A stretch of DNA of 64,000 bases from Natrinema amylolyticus_A (GTDB lineage Archaea > Halobacteriota > Halobacteria > Halobacteriales > Natrialbaceae): contig NZ_JBHUDI010000004.1 of NCBI RefSeq assembly GCF_042678045.1, positions 186,001 through 250,000 of the forward strand, written 5' to 3'. Positions 32,219 to 40,403 of this stretch are shown piece after piece (the first letter of the stretch is position 1; each line of letters begins with the position of its first letter). The notes under the pieces are model-generated. The model had not been told where the DNA came from. It saw only the letters and a program-made list of their open reading frames with translations, and searched no databases. The position numbers were made by a program, and so were the translations under genes.

Positions 32219-33289
32219 ATGACGACGGTGATCGTCGCCGTTCGAGACCGACTGCTCGTCTATCGGGGAGACGGGTTCGAGCCGGACGGCTGGACGACCA
32301 CGTCGCGACTCGACGGACGCGACCTCGAGTGTGTCGGTGCCCACCCGGGCGCGCCCGAGCGGCTCTTCATCGGCACCCGGAACGGACTGCTCCGCTCCGT
32401 CGACGGCGGGGAGTCGTTCGACCGTCGCGAGACGCAGTTCGTGGCCGAGGGCACGGCGGGCGGACAGGCGATTGCGCGGCCCGACACAGCAGCGACCGTC
32501 CGCGAGGGCGACCGCGTGATGGCCGTGACGGGCAGCCCACACGACCCGGACGTGGTCTACGCCGGCACTGAACCCAGCCGCCTCTATCGCTCGTGTGACG
32601 GTGGCGACTCCTGGACGCACCTCGAGGGACTGGCCGTCCTCCCCTCGGCCGACGAGTGGTCGTTTCCGCCGCGGCCACACACCCACCACGTCCGCACGAT
32701 CGCGGTCGATCCGTTCGATCCCGACCGGCTCTACGTGGGGATCGAGGCTGGCGCACTCGTTACCACGTCCGACGGCGGCGAGACGTGGCACGAGCGGCCG
32801 CCGGGAGCCCGCCGGGACAATCACACCCTTGCAACCCACCCCGATCGCGAGGGCCGGCTCTACGCCGCGGCCGGCGACGGCTACGCCGAGAGCGACGACG
32901 GCGGCGACTCGTGGCACCACCCGCAGGACGGCCTCGCACACCGGTACTGCTGGTCGGTCGTCCCCGATCCCGGTGATCCCGATCGCGTCATGGTCTCGAG
33001 CGCACGCGGGGCGTCGACGGCACACGTCCCGCGGAGAGCGGATTCGTACGTCTATCGCCGCACGGGCAACGAGCCGTGTCAACGGCTCGAGGGACGCGGT
33101 CTGCCGACCGGTGAGGGGGTCGTCCGAACGGTGTTTGCGACGGTCGGCGAGCCGGGCATCGTCGTCGCGGTCAACAACCGGGGACTGTTTCTGACGCGGG
33201 AGTTCGGCGACTCGTGGGTGCAGGTCGATGTCGACTGGCCCGTAGCGCTCGAGGGGCAGGTTCCGCGCGGACTGGTCGTATTTCCCTGA
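32219..33289 (+). CDS. BNR/Asp-box beta-propeller protein
   Basis: The 356-residue protein has repeated Asp-box turns typical of sialidase-like and photosystem-assembly-like propellers: SVDGGESFDR, SCDGGDSWTH, TSDGGETWHE and SDDGGDSWHH. Conserved HHVRTIAVDPFDPDRLYVGIE segments lie between them. No signal peptide is visible, so it is cytoplasmic. The catalytic residues of true sialidases are not recognisable, so hydrolase activity is not claimed. Its stop TGA is the first codon of a degenerate repeat (TGATGCGGGCTGCTGTC). Confidence 0.85.
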   Translation: MTTVIVAVRDRLLVYRGDGFEPDGWTTTSRLDGRDLECVGAHPGAPERLFIGTRNGLLRSVDGGESFDRRETQFVAEGTAGGQAIARPDTAATVREGDRVMAVTGSPHDPDVVYAGTEPSRLYRSCDGGDSWTHLEGLAVLPSADEWSFPPRPHTHHVRTIAVDPFDPDRLYVGIEAGALVTTSDGGETWHERPPGARRDNHTLATHPDREGRLYAAAGDGYAESDDGGDSWHHPQDGLAHRYCWSVVPDPGDPDRVMVSSARGASTAHVPRRADSYVYRRTGNEPCQRLEGRGLPTGEGVVRTVFATVGEPGIVVAVNNRGLFLTREFGDSWVQVDVDWPVALEGQVPRGLVVFP

Positions 33290-33383
33290 TGCGGGCTGCT
33301 GTCGTGGGGTACCGCCGCGACTGGAGACCGTCTCGCGGCCACGCCGCAAGTGACTGACAACCGGACGTCTGAGACAGCAGTGA
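33287..33383. repeat. Degenerate palindromic repeat related to the 85-bp family
   Basis: The left arm TGATGCGGGCTGCTGTC differs from the family arm TGATACGGACTGCTGTC at two positions, and the right arm is gacagcagtgatc. The core is divergent, and the element is about 97 bp rather than 85. Its first three bases are the stop codon of the BNR gene. Confidence 0.5.
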
Positions 33384-33483
33384 TCGCCGACGTCGCTATC
33401 GAGCCCAGTTTCCGGCCTGCAGGTGGGTGGTTCGAAATCCTTTTAGGCGCTACACGGGGATAGTAGAGTAACTGAGTGATATC

Positions 33484-33798
33484 ATGGACGTCGACATCAT
33501 CTCCGAAGAGGAGAACCCCATGTTGCATCGAACGGACGTGACTTTCGAACTGTCCCACGAGGACGCCACCCCCGAGCGCCTGCAGGTCCGAGACAGCCTC
33601 GCCGCGAAGCTGAACAAGGACGCCGACGAGGTCGTCATCCGCAAGCTCGACACCAAGTTCGGGATGCGCAAGACGGTCGGTCAGGCGAAGGTCTACGACA
33701 CTGCCGACGACGCCCGCGACGTCGAGCAAGACCACATGCTCGAGCGCAACAAGATCGGCGCCGAGGAAGAGGCCGACGCCGAGGCGGAGGAGGCATAA
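33484..33798 (+). CDS. rps24e: 30S ribosomal protein S24e
   Basis: The 104-residue protein is S24e: MDVDIISEEENPMLHRTDVTF, then the S24e signature KLDTKFGMRKTVGQAKVYD, then a very acidic haloarchaeal tail. It is part of the small ribosomal subunit. It is followed with one base between by rps27ae, and shortly after by the Kae1-Bud32 gene, a gene order conserved in haloarchaea. A TATA-like atcctttta lies roughly 40 bases before the ATG. Confidence 0.96.
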   Translation: MDVDIISEEENPMLHRTDVTFELSHEDATPERLQVRDSLAAKLNKDADEVVIRKLDTKFGMRKTVGQAKVYDTADDARDVEQDHMLERNKIGAEEEADAEAEEA

Positions 33799-33799
33799 G

Positions 33800-33934
33800 A
33801 TGGCGCGTTACGAGCTCTACAACGACGACGGCAGCACCGACGGTGAACTCTGTCCCCGCTGTGGTGATGTCTTCCTTGCCGACCACGGTGACCGCAAACA
33901 CTGCGGCAAGTGCGGCTACACCGAGTGGGAATAA
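33800..33934 (+). CDS. rps27ae: 30S ribosomal protein S27ae
   Basis: This 44-residue zinc-ribbon ribosomal protein reads MARYELYNDDGSTDGELC... with two CxxC pairs, LCPRCGDVF and HCGKCGYTEW. The zinc ribbon is the fold of S27ae. The ATG begins one base after the stop of rps24e, so the two are co-translated. It was found by reading the gap between the two larger genes. Confidence 0.95.
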   Translation: MARYELYNDDGSTDGELCPRCGDVFLADHGDRKHCGKCGYTEWE

Positions 33935-34003
33935 CCCCTGAGTGATGGCCGACGTGCCACAGACGGAGTTGGCACGTCGACGCTTCCGACCCGTTTTTCA
34001 TCC

Positions 34004-35752
34004 GTGACTAATTCCATCCGTATCCTCGGGATCGAAGGCACCGCCTGGGCCGCCAGCGCGGCGCTTTTCGACGCCGAGACCGACGACGTCGTCATCGAAA
34101 CCGACGCCTATCAGCCCGACAGCGGCGGCATCCACCCCCGTGAGGCGTCCGAACACATGCACGACGCCATCCCGGAGGTAGTCGGGCGCGTCCTCGAGCA
34201 TGCCCGCGAGACCCACGACGGCTCGGCCTCGGAGCCGCCGGTCGACGTCGACGAGCGGAGCTCGTCGGGCCAACAGGCTGCGCCTGTTGACGCCGTCGCC
34301 TTCTCCCGTGGCCCCGGCCTCGGCCCCTGTCTGCGCGTCGTCGGCACCGCCGCCCGGGCGCTGAGTCAGGCCCTCGAGGTGCCCCTGGTCGGCGTCAACC
34401 ACATGGTCGCTCACCTCGAGATCGGCCGCCACACCTCGGGATTCGACTCGCCGGTCTGTCTCAACGCAAGCGGGGCGAACGCACACCTGTTGGCATACCG
34501 CAACGGCCGCTATCGCGTCCTCGGGGAGACGATGGACACCGGTGTCGGGAACTCGATCGACAAGTTCACCCGTCACGTCGGCTGGTCCCACCCCGGCGGG
34601 CCGAAGGTCGAAGAAGCGGCCAAAGACGGCGAGTACGTCGACCTCCCCTACGTCGTCAAGGGGATGGACTTTTCGTTTTCGGGGATCATGAGCGCTGCCA
34701 AGCAGCGATACGACGACGGCGTCCCGGTCGAGGACGTCTGTTACTCCTTACAGGAGAACATCTTCGGCATGCTAACCGAAGTCTCGGAACGCGCCCTGTC
34801 GCTGACCGGCAGCGACGAACTCGTCCTCGGCGGTGGCGTTGGGCACAACGCCCGCCTGCGCGAGATGCTCGCCGAGATGTGTGCCCAGCGCGGGGCCGAC
34901 TTCCACGCGCCCGAACCCCGATTCCTGGGTGACAACGCCGGGATGATCGCCGTGCTCGGTGCGAAGATGTACGCCGCAGGCGATACGCTCGCGCTCGAGG
35001 ACTCGCGCGTCGATCCTAACTTCCGACCCGATCAGGTGCCGGTGACGTGGCGTGGGAGGTCCGAGCGAAGCGAGGACCCCGGAAACGCGAGCGGTGACAC
35101 GAGGAACCGCGAGCGCGGCGACGAGCCGGAGCTCGCGGCCGGTCGCGGCGCGGGCTCGGGCAACAGTCAGGTCCGCGGAGCCGAAGCGCTGGTCGACTTA
35201 GCGCCCGAGGCCGGCCGCGTCACGAAACGTCGCCGAGCCAAGACCTACCGCCATCCCGCCCTCGACGAGCGCCTCCGCAAAGAGCGAACGACACTCGAGG
35301 CCCGGCTGACCAGTCTGGCCCGCCGCGAGGGCGTCCCGACGCCGGTGCTGTCGAATATCGACCCGCACGAGGCGAAGCTTGAATTCGAGTACGTCGGCGA
35401 GCGCGACCTGCAGGCGGCGCTGTCGCCCGACCGGGTTCGTGACGTCGGCCGGCACCTCGCGCGGCTTCACCAGGCAGGGTTCGTCCACGGCGATCCGACG
35501 ACGCGAAACGTGAGAGTCGATGGTGATCGAACGTATCTCATCGACTTCGGCCTCGGCTACCACACCGACCACGTCGAGGACTATGCGATGGATCTGCACG
35601 TCTTCGATCAAAGTCTCGTCGGCACCGCCGCCGACCCCGAGCCGCTCCGCGAGGCAGCCCGCGAGGGGTATCGCGAGGTCGGCGACCGACGGGTGCTCGA
35701 GCGCCTCCACGAGGTCGAGGGACGGGGACGATATCAGTCGGACACGGAGTAG
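34004..35752 (+). CDS. kae1-bud32: Fused Kae1 tRNA threonylcarbamoyl transferase and Bud32 kinase
   Basis: This 582-residue KEOPS subunit fusion makes t6A37 in ANN-reading tRNAs. Residues 1-340 are Kae1, with GIEGTAWAASAALFD, the metal-binding NHMVAHLEIGRH and the ASKH-fold LVLGGGVGHNARLREML. Residues about 405-582 are the Bud32 kinase/ATPase, with HQAGFVHGDPTTRNVRVDG and YLIDFGLGYHTDHVEDYA supplying catalytic Asp residues. The start is GTG 34004, fixed by the MTNSIRILGIEG beginning. The linker (about 345-400) is unusually long and Arg/Glu/Gly-rich (RGRSERSEDPGNASGDT...) and seems to have grown from short repeats. Confidence 0.96.
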   Translation: MTNSIRILGIEGTAWAASAALFDAETDDVVIETDAYQPDSGGIHPREASEHMHDAIPEVVGRVLEHARETHDGSASEPPVDVDERSSSGQQAAPVDAVAFSRGPGLGPCLRVVGTAARALSQALEVPLVGVNHMVAHLEIGRHTSGFDSPVCLNASGANAHLLAYRNGRYRVLGETMDTGVGNSIDKFTRHVGWSHPGGPKVEEAAKDGEYVDLPYVVKGMDFSFSGIMSAAKQRYDDGVPVEDVCYSLQENIFGMLTEVSERALSLTGSDELVLGGGVGHNARLREMLAEMCAQRGADFHAPEPRFLGDNAGMIAVLGAKMYAAGDTLALEDSRVDPNFRPDQVPVTWRGRSERSEDPGNASGDTRNRERGDEPELAAGRGAGSGNSQVRGAEALVDLAPEAGRVTKRRRAKTYRHPALDERLRKERTTLEARLTSLARREGVPTPVLSNIDPHEAKLEFEYVGERDLQAALSPDRVRDVGRHLARLHQAGFVHGDPTTRNVRVDGDRTYLIDFGLGYHTDHVEDYAMDLHVFDQSLVGTAADPEPLREAAREGYREVGDRRVLERLHEVEGRGRYQSDTE

Positions 35753-35813
35753 CGCCACGTCGATCGGCTCCTGGCCGTCGACGGCGACTCGCAGCACTCG
35801 TCGCAGCACACAA

Positions 35814-35823
35814 TATCTTTATC
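35814..35823 (+). promoter_or_regulatory. TATA box of the DUF5808-like gene
   Basis: The motif atctttatcc is centred 28 bases before ATG 35846, indicating a leaderless message. Confidence 0.55.
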
Positions 35824-35845
35824 CGGGGACGACGTATCACCGGCC

Positions 35846-36130
35846 ATGGCAGACAAGCCGACTTCCGGTGAGATTCTTGGGGTCCCGTATAACTTCGAAC
35901 GACCGAGCATCGGCCGCATGCTCTCGGCGTACTGGCAGCCCGGCGAAGGGATGCTCGTCGAGAAACCGTTCGGCGTCGGCTACACCCTGAACCTCGCCAA
36001 CTGGCGGTCTTGGATCGTCGTCCTCGTCGCCGGCGGCCTCCTGTGGCAACAGGAGAAGGGATCGACCGGCGAGAGCGAGGACCGAACGGACGAGCCCGTC
36101 GAGGTAATCGTCGACGAGACCGACGACTGA
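35846..36130 (+). CDS. DUF5808-like small membrane protein
   Basis: The 94-residue protein has a family-like opening EILGVPYNFERPSIGRM, where an aromatic/proline stretch is followed by PFGVGYTLNLAN. A single hydrophobic segment WIVVLVAGGLLW comes next, then an acidic C-terminus. Haloarchaea carry several such DUF5808-type proteins of unknown role near the membrane. The stop TGA (36128-36130) is at the same time the first three bases of an 85-bp palindromic repeat. Confidence 0.78.
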   Translation: MADKPTSGEILGVPYNFERPSIGRMLSAYWQPGEGMLVEKPFGVGYTLNLANWRSWIVVLVAGGLLWQQEKGSTGESEDRTDEPVEVIVDETDD

Positions 36131-36212
36131 GACGGTCTACTGTACCGAGTTCCCGGTAGGACCGCAGAGCGGTGGCAGTCCCACCGGCACTGACGTACAG
36201 GAGTCCGTATGA
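36128..36212. repeat. 85-bp palindromic intergenic repeat, copy 3
   Basis: The left arm TGAGACGGTCTACTGTAC and the right arm gtacaggagtccgtatga are inverted copies of one another with three mismatches. Length equals copies 1, 2 and 4. It lies between convergent genes and supplies the stop codon of the left one. Confidence 0.85.
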
Positions 36213-36276
36213 GCACAGTCCCTGCTGTTTCTCGAGGCCGCGTTTGCGACTCCGCCACTCACAGGGGGATGTCGCA

Positions 36277-37947
36277 TCAGCGGTCGACTTCGCCCATGAT
36301 ACAGTCGAGGCTGCCGATCGCCGCGATGAGGTCGGCCACGTACTCGCCACGGGCGAGTTCGGGCAGCGCGGAGAGGTTCGAAAAGCAGGGGCTGCGGATC
36401 TTGAACCGGGCTGGCGTGTCGGTGCCATCCGCCCGGATGTAGATGCCGAGTTCGCTTTTCGCTCCTTCGACGGCGCGGTAGGTCTCGGTATCGGCGTCGG
36501 GTTTGAGCGTCCGGGGGACGTTACTCTGAAGGGTCCGGTCGTCGTCCGGCCACTCTTCGAGCAGGTCCAGACACTGGTCGACGATTTTCGCGGACTCCTC
36601 GACCTCGCGCAGGCGGACGAGCACCCGGGCGTAGTTGTCGCCGTCGGGTTCGGTGACGACGTCCCACTCGAGGTTGTCGTAGTAGCCGTAGGGATCGTCC
36701 CGGCGGAGGTCGTAGTCGATGCCCGATCCGCGAGCGACGGGGCCGGTACAGCCGTACTGTTTGGCGGTCTGCGGCTCGAGTACTCCCGTGCCGACACACC
36801 GGCGCTGGAAGATCTCGTTGCCGGTCAGCAGGTCGTGGTACTCCTCGATCTTGGCGGGCAGTCCGTCGAGGAAATCCCGACACTGCGCGATAAATTCGTC
36901 TCGGGGCTCGGGCAGGTCCCAGGCGACCCCGCCGAGCCGGAAGTAGTTGAACATCATCCGCTGGCCGGTCAGGGCCTCCAGGATGTCGAGAACGAGTTCG
37001 CGGTCGCGGATGGCATACTGGAAGGCGGCGGTGAACTCGCCGACGATGTCGAGCGCGTAGGTGCCGACGGCGATGAAATGCGAGGCCAGCCGCGAGAGTT
37101 CGGCACCCATCGTCCGGATGATCTGGGCGTACTCGGGGACCTCGATATCGGCGAGGTCCTCGGCGGCGCGGGCGTAGGCCCACTCGTTTAATAGTCCCGA
37201 GGAGACCCAGTCCCACCGATCCGGATAGGGCATGATCTGGTGGCGATACGTCGACTGCTGACACATCTGCTCCTCACAGCGGTGGATGTAGCCGATATCG
37301 GGCTCGACGTCGACGACCGTCTCGCCGTCCAGCACCGCCTCGACGTGCAAGACGCCGTGAGTCGACGGGTGGTGGGGCCCGATGTTCAGGAACATCGTCT
37401 CCGATTCGGGACGCCGCTCGTCGCCCGCGATGGGATTTGCGTGTTCCGAGAGGGTGACGACCTGTGGCTGGTCCTGGTCGTAGGACAGCGAGAGTGGGTG
37501 GCCCTGCCAGGTTTCTGGCAAGAGAATGCGCTGCAGATCCGGATGGCCCTCGTACTCGATGCCGACGAGGTCGTAGGCCTCGCGTTCGTGCCAGTCGGCG
37601 GTCCGAAAGACCGGTTCGGCGGACTCGCTGACCGGGTCGTCGATCGGAGTCGGGACGACGACCGACACCTCCTGAGTCGGATCGGCGTAGGACTTGAGGT
37701 GGTAGATCGTCTCGAACCGGTCGGGATACTGCTGTGCGGTGACACAGGAGCAGTGATCGAACCCTGTTTCGTCGCGCAGCGTCGCAAGCACTGCCTGGAC
37801 CGCGTCCGGTCGGATCACGATCCCCGGCGCGTTCAGGTGGTCGTCACGGGCGAGGACGGCGTCGCCGAGCAGGGCGGCAAGCTCGACATCCCTGCGCGAA
37901 TCGGCCGCTTTGGACGGCCGCGACTCGAGCGTAGCATCCGATGACAT
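36277..37947 (-). CDS. nuoCD: Solitary NADH dehydrogenase-like NuoC-NuoD fusion
   Basis: The 556-residue protein fuses the 30-kDa (NuoC, about 1-165, with REAYDLVGIEYEGHPDLQRIL) and 49-kDa (NuoD, about 185-556) subunits of complex I. NuoD marks are IGPHHPSTHGVLHVEAVLDG, IGYIHRCEE and the ARGSGIDYDLRRDDPYGYY region, with the C-terminal IMGEVDR. The subunits form the quinone-side arm of the peripheral domain. No nuoA, B, H, I, J, K, L, M or N gene lies nearby, which is not the usual haloarchaeal nuo operon. It shares an 83-bp divergent promoter region with an HTH regulator. Confidence 0.9.
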   Translation of the reverse strand: MSSDATLESRPSKAADSRRDVELAALLGDAVLARDDHLNAPGIVIRPDAVQAVLATLRDETGFDHCSCVTAQQYPDRFETIYHLKSYADPTQEVSVVVPTPIDDPVSESAEPVFRTADWHEREAYDLVGIEYEGHPDLQRILLPETWQGHPLSLSYDQDQPQVVTLSEHANPIAGDERRPESETMFLNIGPHHPSTHGVLHVEAVLDGETVVDVEPDIGYIHRCEEQMCQQSTYRHQIMPYPDRWDWVSSGLLNEWAYARAAEDLADIEVPEYAQIIRTMGAELSRLASHFIAVGTYALDIVGEFTAAFQYAIRDRELVLDILEALTGQRMMFNYFRLGGVAWDLPEPRDEFIAQCRDFLDGLPAKIEEYHDLLTGNEIFQRRCVGTGVLEPQTAKQYGCTGPVARGSGIDYDLRRDDPYGYYDNLEWDVVTEPDGDNYARVLVRLREVEESAKIVDQCLDLLEEWPDDDRTLQSNVPRTLKPDADTETYRAVEGAKSELGIYIRADGTDTPARFKIRSPCFSNLSALPELARGEYVADLIAAIGSLDCIMGEVDR

Positions 37948-37999
37948 CGTCCGTGATTCGAACGGCTGAGACGAGTCAATTCTGCGACAGTCGCTAGGC

Positions 38000-38010
38000 T
38001 ATTTATATAC
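38000..38010. promoter_or_regulatory. Near-symmetric TATA box between nuoCD and HTH gene
   Basis: gatttatatac-like sequence (atttatatac at 38001-38010) reads as a TATA box on both strands. Rightward it is centred 26 bases before GTG 38031; leftward it would leave a leader of about 30 bases before ATG 37947. Confidence 0.55.
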
Positions 38011-38030
38011 GCACGCCGGATCATCTGGCC

Positions 38031-38681
38031 GTGAAGACCGTTCGGCTCACGCTCCGGCACGACGCCGAGACGATCCATCCGATGCACCGATTCGTCGCCG
38101 ACAGCGACGCCTTCGACGCCTATCGGATGGTCCACGGGAACTTCGCTGGCGACGACGACAACGCCTTCATTTTTCACGTCGTCGGCGATCCGGACGTCTA
38201 CAAGGCTGCTCTTGCGGACACCGATCGCGTCCACGACTACGAACTCACGCGAACTGGCGATCGCTCGTTTACCGTCTACGTGCGCGACGTTCCCGAGGGG
38301 ATCGACAAACGGCTGCTCGAGCTGTTCACGGAGGGGAGTCTTGTCACGTTACCGCCACTGGAGTACCGCTCGGACTGGACGGTTCGCTTCTCGGTCGTCG
38401 GCGACCCATCGGACATTCGGCAGGCGCTCGAGGGCGTCCCTGATGGAATCGAGACGACCGTCGACCGCGTCGGCGAGTACGACGGCAGTGACGCCGCAGT
38501 CGGTGCGTTGACTCCCCGCCAGCGCGAGGCACTGCGGGTCGCCCGCAGCCTCGGCTACTTCGACGTCCCTCGCAGCGCGAGCGTCGAAGACGTGGCCGCC
38601 GAACTCGAGTGTGCACCGGGGACGGCCGCCGAACACCTCCGGAAGGCAGAAGCGACGGTGATCGACGCCCTCGAACTGTGA
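38031..38681 (+). CDS. Bacterio-opsin activator type HTH regulator
   Basis: The 216-residue protein has an N-terminal Bat-associated half (VKTVRLTLRHDAETIHPMHRF, written M at the GTG start). Its C-terminal HTH_10 domain is LTPRQREALRVARSLGYFDVP followed by EDVAAELECAPGTAAEHLRKAE. It probably regulates transcription in response to an unknown signal. The GTG at 38031 is the start because it coincides with the predicted transcription start 26 bases after a strong TATA box. Its divergent neighbour nuoCD is a natural candidate target. Confidence 0.88.
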   Translation: MKTVRLTLRHDAETIHPMHRFVADSDAFDAYRMVHGNFAGDDDNAFIFHVVGDPDVYKAALADTDRVHDYELTRTGDRSFTVYVRDVPEGIDKRLLELFTEGSLVTLPPLEYRSDWTVRFSVVGDPSDIRQALEGVPDGIETTVDRVGEYDGSDAAVGALTPRQREALRVARSLGYFDVPRSASVEDVAAELECAPGTAAEHLRKAEATVIDALEL

Positions 38682-38735
38682 GGGGGCCGCAGCGCAACCG
38701 ACGAGGCTTTGCCGCCGACGCACCCTCGCTCGCAC

Positions 38736-39287
38736 ATGGCCATTCGATTCGTCACCGGCAACGAGGGGAAAGTCCGCGAGGCACGCGAGTATCTCGAGGG
38801 GCTCGAGCCCGTCGAACAGGTCGAATACGACTACACCGAGGTCCAGAGCGACTCGCTTGCGGAGATCGCAGCCCATGGGGCCCGCGAGGCGTTCGAACAC
38901 CTGGGACGCGACGAGCCGGTACTGGTCGACGATGCCGGCCTGTTCATCGACGCGCTGGGGGGCTTCCCGGGGCCGTACTCGGCGTACGTCGAGGACACCG
39001 TCGGCGTCGAGCGACTGTGGCGGCTCGCGAAGACAGAGGAGAACCGCCGTGCGAAGTTCCGGACTGTCCTCGCGTACGCGGACGAAGACGGGACGGAGAC
39101 GTTTTCGGGCTCGGTCGCCGGCACGCTCGTCGCCCCTCGCGGCGAGGGCGGGTTCGGCTACGACCCGATCTTCGAGTACAACGGACAGACGATGGCCGAG
39201 ATGAGCACCGAGGAGAAGAACGCCATCTCTCACCGCGGGCGCGCGCTCGCGGCGTTCGCGGAGTGGTACGCCGACCGCGAGGCGTGA
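38736..39287 (+). CDS. rdgB: XTP/dITP diphosphatase (HAM1/RdgB family)
   Basis: The 183-residue protein hydrolyses non-canonical purine triphosphates, sanitising the nucleotide pool. Signature pieces are FVTGNEGKVREAREYL, VLVDDAGLFIDALGGFPGPYS, GFGYDPIFEYNG and KNAISHRGRALAAF. The start at ATG 38736 matches the family; an earlier ATG (38709) adds nine residues. In many haloarchaea it follows kae1-bud32 directly; here three genes separate them (inference from remembered gene order). Confidence 0.95.
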   Translation: MAIRFVTGNEGKVREAREYLEGLEPVEQVEYDYTEVQSDSLAEIAAHGAREAFEHLGRDEPVLVDDAGLFIDALGGFPGPYSAYVEDTVGVERLWRLAKTEENRRAKFRTVLAYADEDGTETFSGSVAGTLVAPRGEGGFGYDPIFEYNGQTMAEMSTEEKNAISHRGRALAAFAEWYADREA

Positions 39288-39306
39288 TCGACTCGATCCC
39301 CTGGCC

Positions 39307-39391
39307 TGATACGGTCTGCTATCACTGGTTCCCGGCGCACCCGCATGGCGGGTCGCGGGTGCGCGGAACGGACTCAGAGGAGTCCGTATGA
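39307..39391. repeat. 85-bp palindromic intergenic repeat, copy 4
   Basis: The left arm TGATACGGTCTGCTATCA opposes the right arm gaggagtccgtatga. Inside, gcgcacccgc and gcgggtgcgc form a perfect 10-bp stem around a 10-base loop. Unlike the other copies it begins 20 bases after the preceding stop codon. Confidence 0.88.
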
Positions 39392-39433
39392 AACCTATAA
39401 GCGCCAGTCGGTGGTGGGAGGAGACGCGCCGGC

Positions 39434-39853
39434 ATGTACGATACGATCCTCGTTCCAACCGACGGCAGCGATGCGGCGAACCGGGCGATCGAACACGCGG
39501 TGAGCCTCGCTCGTACGTTCGACGCCGAACTGTACGGGCTCTACGTCATTGACACTCGACGCTACGGGGAACAAGCGCTCGGAACCAGCGGGGGCGTTCT
39601 CGAGGAACTCGGGGAACGGGGCCGTGAAGTCCTCGCCGACCTCGAGGAGCGAGCGGACGCCGACCACGTACCGGTTACGACCGAGGTGATCGACGGTCGA
39701 CCGTCGTCGAAGATCATCGCGTACGCGGACGAGGTCGACGCCGACCTGATCGTCCTCGGCAACCGCGGACTCGGCGGTGGTCTCGAGGGAACGATCGGCA
39801 GCAACGCCGAGCGCGTCGTTCGGTACGGGGATCGGCCGGTCATTACGGCCTGA
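39434..39853 (+). CDS. Universal stress protein
   Basis: The 139-residue single-domain UspA opens MYDTILVPTDGSDAANRAIEH and ends with the intact ATP loop LGNRGLGGGLEGTIGSNAERV and the closing strand RPVITA. It is a tandem duplicate of the next gene: both have an ETHRYGE/DTRRYGEQAL-like segment. A TATA-like acctataagc lies directly after the 85-bp repeat, and gggaggag before the ATG is a plausible ribosome-binding site. Confidence 0.94.
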   Translation: MYDTILVPTDGSDAANRAIEHAVSLARTFDAELYGLYVIDTRRYGEQALGTSGGVLEELGERGREVLADLEERADADHVPVTTEVIDGRPSSKIIAYADEVDADLIVLGNRGLGGGLEGTIGSNAERVVRYGDRPVITA

Positions 39854-39926
39854 CACTCGGGATCGTCGACGTATCATGCGGCGGCGTGTGAGCTATTTCC
39901 CCCGTTTCCGCGTGCATACTGTCACG

Positions 39927-40346
39927 ATGTACGATACGATCCTCGTTCCAACGGACGGCAGCGACCCGGCGAACCGTGCCGCCAAACACGCGCTGGCGCT
40001 GGCCGAACAGTACGACGCTCAGGTCGACGCCCTCTACTGCGTCGAGACCCACCGCTACGGCGAACCTGCACTCAGCAGCGCCGAAATCGTTCTCAACGAT
40101 CTCGAGGAGCGCGGTCAGGCACTGCTCGACGACCTCGCCGATCGCGGCGACAACTACGGTATCGAGGTCTCGACGTGTCTCTGCCACGGCCGTCCCTGGG
40201 AGGAGATCCGCGCGCGGGCCGACGACGTCGACGCGGACCTCATCGTGATCGGCTATCAGGGCCAGAGCCACTCCCGTGGCGGCAAGATCGGCAGCGTCGC
40301 CGAACGCGTCGTCCGAGCGGCTGACCGGCCGGTGTTGACTGCCTGA
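39927..40346 (+). CDS. Universal stress protein (tandem duplicate)
   Basis: The 139-residue UspA has the same length as its neighbour and clear similarity (MYDTILVPTDGSDPANRAAKH, ETHRYGEPAL, GQSHSRGGKIGSVAERVVRA). The ATP loop retains its glycine-rich end. ATG 39927 is favoured, because the longer upstream frame overlaps the previous gene. The two probably arose by local duplication. Confidence 0.94.
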   Translation: MYDTILVPTDGSDPANRAAKHALALAEQYDAQVDALYCVETHRYGEPALSSAEIVLNDLEERGQALLDDLADRGDNYGIEVSTCLCHGRPWEEIRARADDVDADLIVIGYQGQSHSRGGKIGSVAERVVRAADRPVLTA

Positions 40347-40403
40347 TCGAACGCCGCGTTCACACCGAGACGCGAACAGTCACCGCTCGAACCTCGAGCG
40401 ACG

